The position numbers and the translations under genes were made by a program. DNA of 64,000 bases from Malurus cyaneus samueli (taxonomy: Eukaryota > Chordata > Aves > Passeriformes > Maluridae), in assembly GCA_009741485.1 (NCBI GenBank), contig CM019216.1, positions 41,512,872 to 41,576,871 of the forward strand, read 5' to 3'. The notes under the pieces are model-generated. The model made no database searches and was not told the DNA's origin. It was given only the letters and a program-made list of their open reading frames with translations. Positions within the stretch are counted from its first letter, which is position 1; every line of letters begins with the position of its first letter. Positions 12,111 to 24,900 of the stretch are shown here, piece after piece.

Positions 12111-15100
12111 ACCATGCAGCAAGAAATCCCACAGCCTGATTACAGGCTATGTGCAAGAAACACCTTGTTCTTGTTGTTGTTGTTTTTGTTGCTCTTATGT
12201 TCAGAAGTGGTTACCTGCTGTTCACCTCTGCTCCTCACACTGGAATAGACGGTGAGCAAACACTCCTTGTTTATTCCCTGCCCTTGACTGACAGTTTTCC
12301 CAGCTCCCAGTTGTACCTCTTGTTCCATCCAACAACCTTCACCATTCACATGGCTCCTTTGGGAGCCTTTCTGAGTTCTCTTTCCTTCCTCAGGTGGGGA
12401 CCACAACTATGTAGACTCATCAACAAGATTTATCCAGCGGTGTAGTAGTGTTATTTTTTATTTTTACCTAAAGGGAATCAATTTGCTTTTCTTCTTTTTG
12501 CCATTGAGCTGAAATTTTGACATAATTTGTTGTATGTTGTAATTGCAGAATTTGTTAAATCTGTTGTAATTCTGAGATTTTGTTATTGCTTGGTCAATGC
12601 ATTGACATGTAATGGTCAAGTCAGAAGCTGTAATTTTACACATCGGGATTGGTTTCTTTCCCCCAGGTGCATCATTTTACCAACACACTGAACTGTTTTT
12701 GCTTCATTTTAAAAAAAGTTCAGCTTTTTGAAGGATGCCTTCTTGCCTTAATAATGTGTTTAATCCTGCTGTTTAGCAATGCCAGCAATGTCTCACCCTT
12801 TCTTAAGGCTCTCTTCCCTGTGGTATGCATTTCTTGAATGCTTCCAATACGTCCCCAAAGGGTCTTCATGCCATCTGCAAGGATTTAACTCCTCCAGGCT
12901 AAGCCTTCTGATTTTGTTTTTTGAGTAAGTATTCTCCTTTCTATGTAGTCTCTTATTTTGAAGTTAGTGTAAATAGCTAAGTGTTTTACCTGCTTATTAA
13001 GCATATTTTGATAGAGGAGAATACAAAATTGAACATAGATCCCACAGAAAAACAAAAATATTAACTCCTAAATCAACCTCTAGCAGCCACCAACATCCCT
13101 GATGCAGTAAACTATGGATCAGAACATAAAGGTGATATAATGCTCAGGTAGTAGGACAGCTGTACTCAGACATGATATGTTGAGATCCCTCACTGAAGCG
13201 TGTAAGGACTTTCATCACCTTTAGTTAAATAAAATTAACACTTTTAAGTGAAAGTGCCTGCACTTACAAGGCACATATCATGATCTTGGAACAGACACCA
13301 TGGACAAAATTTAAATTAATCTTTCCTACATTTTTTTCTTTCTTTGTGAACAATTGGAAAAAGCACCTCTTTATCAAAAAAGGTGTCAGTCCCATCCCCA
13401 ACAAGTTATCATTCCTACCATAATTGATGCCTGATTGCTGCATCAAACTGTGGAAAGACCACCTCTCTGTGAATGGCTAACAACTGGGATACTCTGCTGA
13501 GATCCAGTGGATTCTGGAAGCTGTAATAATTTTCTATATGTCTTGAAGTTCATACCTTGAAGTTTCAAGAAGATTAAGTTTATCAGGTAAGGTGTCAGAA
13601 ACTGCACATAAAAATACATCAGTTTTGAAAACTCGTTTTCCCTCCAGAGATTTTGTACTTCAGGACTTTCTCAATTTTTCATCCTCCCCTGTGATGCAGA
13701 AGAAGAATGTGTTTACAACTCCCTCAACGTTACAAAACCAAGCTTTAAGAATGGAGATTGTGGCAGGTGGAGAATTATGAGGATGTAGTAAAGTCAGGGA
13801 GGAAAAGGCATAGTAATGGGAAGCTGTGAGCAACTCAAAAGAATGATTCTTTCATTAGTCTTTCCCATTAAAAAGTTAATCATTATAAAATGCCAGCAAG
13901 CATAGTGGTGTATTCTACTGACTATCCTACTAAGATTAGGTTGAATCATGTCCAGAGATGGCATTTTGCCTACTCCAATGACCTAAACTAGGTACTGTCT
14001 GATTAGGGATGAGAGGGACAACATTTCCGAGAGTTTTTAAATAAAATACTATTGTAGCTCAATCCAGGAAGATAGCAAATATTTTCCAGCTGAAGCTCTG
14101 AAGTTTTCTGTTTCATCTAAGCTTAGCAAAAACATCTCTAAGCAATGGGTCTCTGCAAGTCTTTACCCTTCCAAAAGCACCTGCTCTTACTCGGTGCTTG
14201 TAGGAAGAGTGTGCACAGGGCTTGACGGCTTCCCAAAGCAGCCCTGGCAGAAGTGATTTAACTCTGGAGTACCTGTCATAGAAACCCAATGTTCTCTCTG
14301 TCAGACTGAAGGGCCTGCCATCATTCAGAGAACTTAAATTATCTGATCTGGAGGAGACGGAAATTATTCCTCAGCAGCAGCAACCAAAAAGATCTCCTGG
14401 TCATGAGCAACGGAGTAAAACTGTCCGTGCAAAATGTATTAGAGAGCACTGCGGATTCTATCACTACACATATTTTCTGTTTTAAAAGTATAGTAGCTAG
14501 GTACACATTAGATATGTCTGAAATTGAAATACATTACACATAATATTCCTCATACATCTGGTTGTGTGGTTTCTCACTGATCAGTGAGCTCAGCCTTTTT
14601 GATTGTTCCAAAGCTCATTATGTATGCTAATTTACGAGAGCTTTCTCAGTCATGTACAAATGGAGTTACTGATATGCACTTGATGGCACAATGAGCACAC
14701 ACCACAGAACAGGAAGGGCTTTTTGTTAAAGAAAATAAACTCACTTCAAAAGTCAAACATTCATAAGCACGGTAGTAAAATAAAAGACGTAACAAGTATT
14801 TATGATTCACTGACTCCTTTCTTCCTTCCAAAATGAAAATTCAAGAAGATAAATTCAGAACTGATAATAAAAGTCTGACTCATATAAAAGGAAAAATACA
14901 TAAAGAATAAAAGCTGGAGACATTAAAAGACCAAGTAGATATTTTATGTATTTTCACCAGTTATTGAAGAATGTATTATTTTTATCAAATTGTTGTAATA
15001 AATTTTTCATTTTATAACAGATGTCAGGACAAAAGAAAAGATGTTCAGGGAAACTTTTTTACTCCTGAGTTGTATATGAGCAGCACCAAATGTACAGATA

Positions 15101-16819
15101 TATGAACAGGGGCTTTTACTGGTGACAGGAAAACAGTCCAGACATGAAGCACTCACAGAGGAGATGGTATGCACAACATGCCATGTTTTGAAATTCCAGC
15201 TCATTATATAATGAGAATACTCCAGGGGCTGGAAAGCAAAATGCCAAGAGCACTTCAGTACTTGGGACAGGATTATCTCATGTGACTTTGGCTACTTAAT
15301 TATCAGACATCAAGTTTGGAATCCTAGGCACCTCCAAAAGGGATTTCATGCCACCCACAGTGAACACATTTTACCTGAAGGTGTCTAGGAATGTCCATTG
15401 AAGGTGTCCAGGGACAGCAGAGGTACCAAACCTGAGATGCCAGCAGTCACACACCACCTCCCTGCTAAATGCTGAAGGAAAGGCAGGCAAATCCCAGTCC
15501 TGCAGTAGTTTAACTTGAATAACAAGCCAAAGCTCTTAGGGAAACCCATACTGTCTCCATGCAGGATGACACCTCAGCTGTTTCACCCTTTAGAAAGGAA
15601 AGGAAATGACAGAATTACTAGAGTAACCTCAGCCTGCCTTTTTAAAATCTTCTGGTAAAGAGAAAGTCATCATAAGCTGACCAGAATGTTTAACAGACAC
15701 TTGCTAAAGGTGGAAGAGCAAATTTTGGACCATGTTTTCTGTTCCCTGCAGGAACAGATTTCCCAGGCCTGGGGGTGTGTTGCTTTTCTGTGAGATCACA
15801 ACAGATCTGTGATGCTGTAAACATGCTTTGGAAACAAAACAGCTTTTCACAAGTAAAATGCAGAAGGAAAAAGAAAAGAAGGATGAAATTTCATCTTGAC
15901 TTTATTCTTCATTTGACATCAATCTCATCTTCGAGAGAGAGATTTTTTTTCCTTTCTCACCATAAGGATTTTACTGTCTTTTGCACAAGGTACCATCTGC
16001 CTTAAGCACTCAGTATCAGTTACTTATCAATCCTCTATGTCCCTCTCCAGTCTGGGGTCAGAGGCTCTGGAATTAAGACACAAAAGGAGTTTGGGAAATT
16101 TCCTAATTGAGCAAGAGCCAGGATATATGAAACCACGTGGTAAAATGCATCAACCATTCCTAGGCTTAGGTGGGGAACTCTGAGACCAGCCTGCAGGCAA
16201 GACAAAGGCACAAATAAAACTTTTCAGATGACACCCACCAAAGTAGCAAATATTTTTGCTTCTTGGGCTACAGCTGCTCCAAGAGACCAAATAAAACCTT
16301 GCTGGAATGGCACTGGGGATCCCAGAACAAGGTCAGCCTAGGTTTTGCCGAGGCTCAGGGTATCACTCCCAGCTGTCACCGTCCCATCTGGTGTCACTGC
16401 TTCTGATTAAGGAACTGCTTCCCCTGTGTCTCTTACAACTGTTTTTTTCAGAGTTTACATCTTCTCAAACAGACAGACATGGCCAGACAGCCCCTTCCCT
16501 CAGCTCCTGCAATTCCAGGGCCCAGGTACCTCGTACTTCCTGTTTCTGATACTATATATCTCTACAGAAAAAAAAAGTCAAGAGGTCAAAATGGGCCTAG
16601 CCCAATGCTTCTGTGTGCACAGGGACTGGGACAATACTAAAAAAAATAAAATCTGGTGGGCTGGGGAATAATTGCAAAAGTAGGAAATATTTAGGTGGGT
16701 AGGTTTTGGTTTACTCATATTTCATATTTAACCTAAGGGTTCCATAATTTCTTTTTACTTTCAATTCTACCTCAAAACTAAGATAACCAAAGCTTTGTCA
16801 TCTGTGGCAGGAAATCTGT
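12111..16819. other. No gene recognised
   Basis: AT-rich, with short frames only. TTG-rich simple sequence lies near 12169-12195. An acceptor-like site at 15758 is followed by only 12 open codons. Confidence 0.55.
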
Positions 16820-16992
16820 ACCTGGAGCTCTATGCTTTGTGGGTTTTTTGACCCTAATCCTAAGCATGACCCTAAGCCTAAAAGGAGCAGTAAAAGCAGC
16901 CTTTTGCTGAGGTGGCCAGCACATGGCTGGTGCCAAGGATCCAGGTGTGGAGGGAGCAATGTTGGGGCAGTTCTGTTCTCTTTCACAGCATG
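16820..16992 (-). repeat. Inverted third copy of the ~180-bp TTAGGG-containing unit
   Basis: On the minus strand it reads ACTGCCCCAACATTGCTCCC, CTGGATCCTTGGCACCAGCC, ATGTGCTGGCCACC, GGCTGCTTTTACTGCTCC, then TTAGGCTTAGGGTC and GGATTAGGGTCAAAAAACCC. It matches both halves of the units near 4.7-5.0 kb. Confidence 0.85.
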
Positions 16993-18813
16993 CAATCTGC
17001 TAAATGTACTGGATCCAAAAATCTTGCTGGTTTCCTCCTCCAAATCCCCACCCATGCCTTTCCATAGATAAGAGCTCTCTAATTCCCTCTCTGGAGCTCT
17101 AAACTGACCTTTGTGTCATGCCATCAAATTTTTAAAACTCTGCATGATTAAATCTAGTAAGGTATGTATCTTGCTAATGGCTCCTCTGTTTCTAAGAGTA
17201 CAGGGAGTGTCTGCCTTGGCACTTGGCACTCAGAAGCACTTAGCAAATCCAGGATACCAGTGAGAGCAAGGATAGGAGGTGGAAGAAGCTTCTTGGTCTT
17301 TTTGATTAACACTGATAGACAAGTTCTTACCCGTGACCAAATTTCGCTGTTTTATGTGCTTGAGCCCTTGGTTTCTTCCCCTTGGTTTTAGTTTTGTGTG
17401 ATTATAAACTTGGAGAGGCTGAAGTATGTGGTAAGGCAGGACGAGTGAAGAAGAGACGGTCCTATCACACTTGTAGGTCGAGTGGGGCTGATGCGGTGAG
17501 CTGGGAATGGGCAGGGGAAGAAAAAGGAAAGTCAAGGCCCAAGGTCAGTGAATAAACACAGTAATTTTGAGAGAGAATGTGTGAAATATCCACCTCAGTG
17601 ATCCTACTGCAGATACCCCCTGCCTGGGGATGAAGGTCTGGCAGATGTGGGTGACCCCAGAGGATCTGCAATGTCACCTCTGTCACAAGGACCCAGGTGT
17701 GGGTCCTGGGAGAGCCCAGAACAACAGGGGAATCTGCCCCAGTCCAGAGTGTTTGTGGCACAGCACTAGGCATATGGCCACCCACAAATAATATTAACCT
17801 TATTCTATTGGAAAAATCTGTATTTTAGAGAAGAATGGCAAGAGCATTTCTTTAGTCTGCTACTTTTTGCTAGAAAGTTGCTTTATAAACAGCATAGAGA
17901 TTTAGTAAAAGCTAAGTATTAAACTCGATTCCAGCTTCAAAAGCTTCTGGAAAGCCCCAAAATCCACATGATCCATGATGTGCCGCAGAAAATTAATCAG
18001 GGGATGACTCTAGTGACATCTGAAGGAGCCAGACAAGAACAGTTCTCCCCACTGGTAAGAAGAATTAAGATACCCTCTCTGGTGAATATGGGAGCTCAGT
18101 TCTTGAGTGGGAAAAGCAGCCTTGATGCATAAAGGCAGCAAAGCCTTGTCCTGTGTGTGGATGCATTTGCTCTCAGCTCCCCACTGGAGTTTGCAGGCTG
18201 GCTGAAATGGACTGATAGGAAATTGCTTCTCCACTCCTCTGTGGAGTGTTAATATTTTAAGCCTAGCAGAGCAATTTAAATGTCAGAATTTTTAGTATTT
18301 TAGGTATGTTATGTTGGTACAGTTACTGCATGGATGTGGGCAATTTGAGTATTCATGGACACAAATAGTAAAATAAAGAAAAAGAGGAAATAAAAGGTAA
18401 GAAAAATGTGCCCTACTGCCACAGATTGTGATTGCAGGAAACAATAATTAGTGTACATAAATACTCAGTTCCAAACAAAAGCCATATTCTTTTCTCAATA
18501 TTTACAGAGAGCTCCAATATACAACTGTGGGCCAGGTCATTATTGACAGAGCTGGTCTGTAATGAAATTGCGTTTTGGCTTTGATACCAGAATGAATTTG
18601 ATATTGCTGCTCAACACAGGCTTTGCAATCTGTTTGCAATGACATTTACTTTTTGCTGTAAACATTTTAGGAAAGCTGAGAAGCACTAAGCTATAAAGCA
18701 TACCCAGTGTCAAATCCCAGAGATTACTGAAGGATCAATATTTTGTGATAGTGATACCCACTGATGTGTGGTTTTATTCTGTTTTTATTTGTTTTCTCCC
18801 TCTGTCCCCACAG
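16993..18813. other. No gene recognised
   Basis: Unremarkable sequence upstream of the first recognisable coiled-coil exon; it may be intron of that gene. Confidence 0.5.
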
Positions 18814-18923
18814 AGCTCTGGAAACACAGGGTAAAGCAAGAAAATTTCTCAGTCGTATACTCACAGATAGTTGAAACAGTTGTTCAAAGGCTGATGGATA
18901 ATCATCAAGAATCAGATGCAGAG
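18814..18923 (+). CDS. CCDC162: Candidate CCDC162 exon with helical sequence
   Basis: 110 nt between acceptor CTGTCCCCACAG and donor GTACAC. It is open in one frame and reads LWKHRVKQENFSVVYSQIVE followed by TVVQRLMDNHQESDAE. It ends in phase 0, matching the exon at 22510. Confidence 0.6.
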
Positions 18924-21900
18924 GTACACACTGCATTTCTAGCTAAGCAACAGCTAAACCATGTTTACGGCTTTATTTCTTAAAGCTCTTGTCAATCAGT
19001 GACCTAAAAGAGAAACACATTTCTTAAGCTTATGAGCTTAGATGTAGATTATGTTGGTTTGTAATAGCAGCATTGGCAGCAAACTTGTGCAGTGCCCAGC
19101 TGCCTTCTGGCAGGTTTATTTCAGCTCTCAGGACTGTAATAATGTGAAGATGAGTTAGGGCTGGAGACTTATATGCAACCGCAATGCAGGATTGCAGGAA
19201 TCAGTATTGGGAACCCTTCTTCCTGAGTCACTGCTAAATCAGGGGTCAGTCACGATGTTGGGAAGCAGACCTAGTTTCTTTCAGGGAAATTNNNNNNNNN
19301 NNNNNNNNNNNAAACCATTATAGAGTTGCAACTAGAACAAGTCAAAAAAATGACAAATCTGTTTTCCATTAGTTCAGTGAAATTGTAGGTTCGGCACAAA
19401 CTTTTACATTGAATGATTTGATTTGGCTTCATTTTGGTATTGCAGAAGCACTTTATTTACAATAAAATGACCATGTTTCATTTTGACGTATGCTGTATAT
19501 AGCAACCCTTGTGACTCAGGCCACCCACAGGGTTTCTTATTTTGTTTTCCGAGGTTATTTTTAAAAAAGTCATTTAAAGTGATTATATATTTACAGTGTC
19601 TCACTGTATTGGGCTGTGACATCACAGGCAGAGAGTGCAGCAACTTTGAGCCCTATTCCATCTTTTATGAAAATATTCTTCAGCAGCAACAGGCTTTACT
19701 TTGCCAAAAAGAACAAGCATGCTCAGAGCATTGATTTTACTCTCTGAGAACAGGGGAAAGTGGCTTCTCTGGGTGGGAGGCAGTTGCTAAGTGAAAAATG
19801 AAGCCAAGCTGTCTGGCTGGGAAGCTGCTGAAGGGGAGCTGGGCTGCACAAGCACAGTCACTGTGCATCTCTGTGCTTTGCTTCAGGAGCTGCATGCAGC
19901 AGAAGGAGGTGGCAACCCAAGTGACACAGCTCTGGCACTGGCTGGTGACGGTGTTGTATCGAGTGGTGGCACTTAGTGGTCTCACCTGGGACAGGGTCCC
20001 ACTGCACAGACACGTGGTGACAGCCTTTGAGAAGGAAGGCACAGACTCTGAGGCTGCTGCTTAGCCATGCCAGAAGGATTGGTGAAACACAGATAACCTG
20101 AAGGCGAGGGTAGCAGCCTGCTGCTCGGTGGATGATACACTGGTAACCTTCTAATTTGAACTTCTGCTGCCAAGTGTCTTCCTTCACAAGGCATTTCCCC
20201 AGAGCGATTCTGTCCCGCGCATTGACTGAGACAGAAAACAAAAGTGGGTCAGGGCCAGTACGAGGTGTTCTGCATTATGGCTGCAGAGCCAGCTCCTCTT
20301 GAGTTCTGAGCACTTGACTTTGCCGCTTCAGCTCAGTGTTTTAGGATAGTTTCTATGTGTGGGTGGAATTCTGAAAAGCAGTAAACCCAGCCAATAAATC
20401 AGAAATGCTATCCTGTGGAATCGTGACATCCATGTAATCCATTAGCTGGCTGGGAGGCGGGCCTCCATCCACACAAACTGCACTGCTACGGGCATGTCAG
20501 CTTCTGCAGAAACCTACACTAGGGACAAGGCTGCGTGGGCTTCAAGGATGTTTGCACAGCAGTGTTAGAACACGTGCACTTTGAATCTCATTCCTGGGCT
20601 CCCATTCTCATCTAGCCTCATCACTGACTACATGATTTCAGTTCTTCTTTGGGCTTCTTCTCAGAGTTTTTTTGCTGCATTTTCTCATGCTTTTTCCTTT
20701 TTTTTTTTCTCTCCTATATCCTTTTCTGTACAGTATCTTGTTGGCAACATCCCTTTTTGCCTGATTTCACTGTCCTGTTCCATATGTTTGAGAAGGCTCA
20801 AGTGAGAGAGAAAATGAGAAACACATGTGAGGTTTCAGCTGGGTGGAAAGACACAGGAGGAGTCAGTTGGACTTCCCTGGAGTCTCTGGGCAGTGGAGTC
20901 TCCCCCCACTCCCTTCACTTTGCCATTCCCCCACCACCAAATCCCTGTGTCACCTGTGTTGGACTCACAGCAAGTGGCCCATGGTCACCTCACTGAGCTC
21001 TGCTTCAACCTCAGAAGAGATGTCCTGCTCCCAGTTCCACTTCTCACTATCCTAGGGCAATTGACAGAGGCCACTGTAGGTCTGAAGAGCAAGCTCAGAT
21101 GCTCATCAAAAGCCACAAGAAAGGTTCAGGCATGATGAGCTAAAATGGGATGGCAGATAGTTGAAAAACTAAAAAATGTCTAAAAACATGCATGAACCCT
21201 GTGGACTGTTCTTTTTTCTCCGACAGTCTTAGGAGTGAGTCAACACATTTTTTTCTGATTTTACAAAAAAAAAAAAAAACAAAAAACAAAAAACAAAAAA
21301 CCAAAACATAAATCAGAGGAAAGTTAGTGCTGCTCTGAATGAAGACCACCAGATTTTTAAAGCAGGGCTATAATACATGTATTTATCCCCCCAGCATTTA
21401 TTTTTCAGAAGTCTCTTAGTAATGTTTGCTGCAAGAAAAAAGGAAAATAGAAAATTTCAGCAAGCACCCAATGAAGTTATTAGCATCTACTGCTTAGATC
21501 TGTCATGCAGAGGTGCCAGGTAACCTTGAAAGCAGACTGTGCTGTTGGCTGAGCCCACAGTCTGCAATCTTGCCTCTTTCTTATCTGAGGAACATAATAT
21601 TCTAAGAATGATTTCCAGCTTCCTCCATGGTGTTCATCTGCTTGAGAGTGCTGTTCAGTGGTGTGAAAATGACCAAGCATTTATGCCTAGCAATGACCTA
21701 CCTATGTGAAATTTCAATACTGTCATTTAAATCTGTTTAAGTTCTACCACATATTTGTGCTAATCTGTGCCCTTTCTGAGGGTAGGTGGATTGTCAAATA
21801 TCAACAAATGGAGCACACAATTGTTTTTAATTGTTTATATATTAAATGGGCTGTATGTATAAGCTTATCAGAAAAAGCATATTTGTTCTAGTAAATGCAT

Positions 21901-24900
21901 TACCTCAGAGCTTGCTGAACGAAGCCTGGCCACATTTGTTCCAACTTTCTCTCTGGAGGCAGGGGACATTATATTATGGGAGGCCAGGCTGCTGACATAA
22001 CAGAACCAGGCACAGGATCTTCTAAAATTGGATTTTCTAATCCTGCTCCCCAATATTTCAGCTCCTCTGTCTTCGGCACACGTTTTATTCTGTCAATTCA
22101 CATACCTAATAGTGAGGAAAGCTTTCTTTCCTGATGACCAGAAACAGACATAAAAAGATTATGTATGAAATTTAGACATTTCACAGAATCGCAGAATGGG
22201 TAAGGTTGGAAAGAACCACAGTGGGTCATCTGGTCCAGCCTCCCTGCTCAAGCAGTTGCCACTTTCCCATCGGTCAAGAACTTCTGCTGTTTCCAGGGAA
22301 TAAATGTTTCTATTCAATAAACAGTGATGAACAAAATGGATTATTCCATACCATCAATGGATTATTTACACCAAGCTACTCAGTTAGGAAAATATTCTTG
22401 CATTAATTAAGATATTACACAGCATACTCAGATCTTTGGATTGTTTACTCCCAGGCAGTGGTATTTGCTCATCCATAGCTTTGCTCATTCACTTTCTCTG
22501 CTGTGACAGATTGTGGAGGTATGCTGTGGGATGATTATGGAAATAACTGCTCTCAGAGTCCTGCTCAGTGACTTAGAGGACAAAAATCTTGGTCTCAAAG
22601 AGCAGGCTGGAAAGTAAGTATGGGATGAATATGAATCACTAGTGTGGAAACTTTTCGTGACTTGTGTCCATCTAAAACGTACAAAATAAGAGGGAGTTCT
22701 CAATCAGTGTTTCTCTGCTGCTGTATAATTCACCACAAGTGTAGCACTCGAACAAATTGCTGCAGTGTGCCAGGTGGATGATTGTGTGACTCATTTATCT
22801 CCTGCTGCTAGAAGCATCTTGTAAAAATGTCTAGTGGAAAAATAATGTACCTTTTCTAAGAGAGGAGATGTATTCTCAATGAAACAGGTACCACATTAGA
22901 GAGAGTGATGAAAGCTCTTTTTAGTTACAGCAGAGAAAGTATTTTGGATATACCTCAGCTTGTAATATTCTTTTAATATTTTTCTTGGAAACTTTATATC
23001 TGCTGCATAATTGTATTGCTCACTCCAACAATGCTTGCGTTTTCAAGTAGTCCATTGATTTGTTTGGGAGTACCTATGTTATTACTTTACAAAAACAAGA
23101 CATCTTAATGTAGTCTATAAAAACTGACCTGATGGGAACCACAGAACAACTACCTGCATCAGATCTGCAGAGTTTGATTTCATGGCACATGAGCCCATTA
23201 ATGTCCATAGTGACTTGAGGAATATTGCAATTTCTGTTGGAGTCGTAAGAGCGGGTCCAGTTTTCACCAGGGAGCCTGATTTTTCACCATGGGGCTGCTA
23301 CTTCCATTAAATCCATACACCTGAGGGCTGCCAATAGGTCACATGCAAATGGCACAACTGAAATTCTCTCACTTTTTGTAATGCCTGAAGGCAAGAAGGA
23401 GGTCTTCCTGATACATCAATTCTAGGAAAATAGTTAGGAAGAAAGGCCATCTGGTTGTAGTAGAGAGGCTTTTGAAATCTTCTGAACATGCCTTTCCCAT
23501 ATGTGCACACTTCATCTCTTAGAGGCTCTGTTGGTAATTGCAGGGAAAGTCAGATATCTATTGCCTTAGCACTGAGCAATGGGTGTTTGAAACCACAGCG
23601 GTGCAGTGAGAAGGGAAGGAGTGGAGAGTATGCTTGATCTGAAGGAAAAGGTTGGCTCTACTGAAAATAATGGTGACTTGAAAGAACATTTGTCTAAAGC
23701 AAGGAAATATGTATGTGTGTCAGTAAACAAAGACAAGGATAATACACTGGTTGAGCTCACTGAAGATAGCTTCTGTTACTGCATTCTGCCTGGGCCATGG
23801 GCTGGGTGAAGAGCTGGACGTGATCCACCACTAGACTCTGTTAATGGCCACTCCTGCCACAAATCAATCATCTTTGGGTGCTTAAGCACCAAGGGAAAAA
23901 ATGTTGTGCCCTTAGAACCTGAATAACTGCATGTATTTGAACTGATTTTGGTTCTAAACTTAAAAACTCTGCTTTCAGATTATTCTGAATGAAACGAACA
24001 CCATGCTTTCTACACAGGTGAATATCAGAGAGGTTGAACTTGGATCTGAGGAAGTATAGATGTGAACACACATTCAGTCATAATGGCAACATTTTTATGT
24101 ATTGCCATTGTCTCTTTTCTGGGCAGGGGAAAGAGGCTGTGGTGCTTCAGTGACCCTGAAAAATGTGTTAATGGGAGTTCTGTCTTCTTGTTGAGCAACC
24201 TGGTCACATAAAAGCCTGAGGACAGAATCCTTTTTCACACTAGTGGTTATTTAGAATAAAAAAAATTCAGCTTTATGTTTTGAAAAAGAGTCCCCAAAAC
24301 TGATCTTCTGGGAATTATAAACTGAAGCCTGCAAAGTTATTTCCAAGCTGCAACTCCCAAATCAATTCCTTTTATAGTCAAACATATCGCTCCTCAGCAA
24401 AGTTCAATTTGTACTGAAATTATGGTAGTCAGCTAGTGAATACAAATGAGATCGAATGGATAATGGCTGAATAGTTCTGTCTAAAGCAAATATGTCTGCA
24501 GCTCTCTCAAGCAGAGAAGCTTGCAAAGCAGGGCATAACTGCAAAGCCATCAGAGTGAGGAGGGCTTTCAACACCCCAAATGTACCTGGGAGATAGGGAC
24601 ACCCAGGAGTAAACGAGGAGCCAGTGGAAATGGAAGAGGTCAGTGTGTGAGAAGCTGCAGGGAGAACTCTGTGAACCCTCTTGGAAGGGACAGTGTGCCC
24701 CTGCAGTGGGCATGAGGAGCGGGGAGCTCACGGGCAGTCAGAGGGCTGTGGTTGGAGCAGAGCCGTGGGAACTTGGTGCACACCATGGTCAGGGGTGCTT
24801 GCAGGGCGCTTAGGAAGGATCAGCAGGGAAGAAGAGGAGCAAGGATTGCACACTGTGTAAGAGTTCATTCCCTGCACAGAGCTTGTGAGTGAGTGTGGAG

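Noticed and set aside
23588..23809. Charged plus-strand frame (LDLKEKVGSTENNGDLKEHL) as a further coiled-coil exon
   Set aside because: The acceptor phase does not match the preceding exon and no donor follows.
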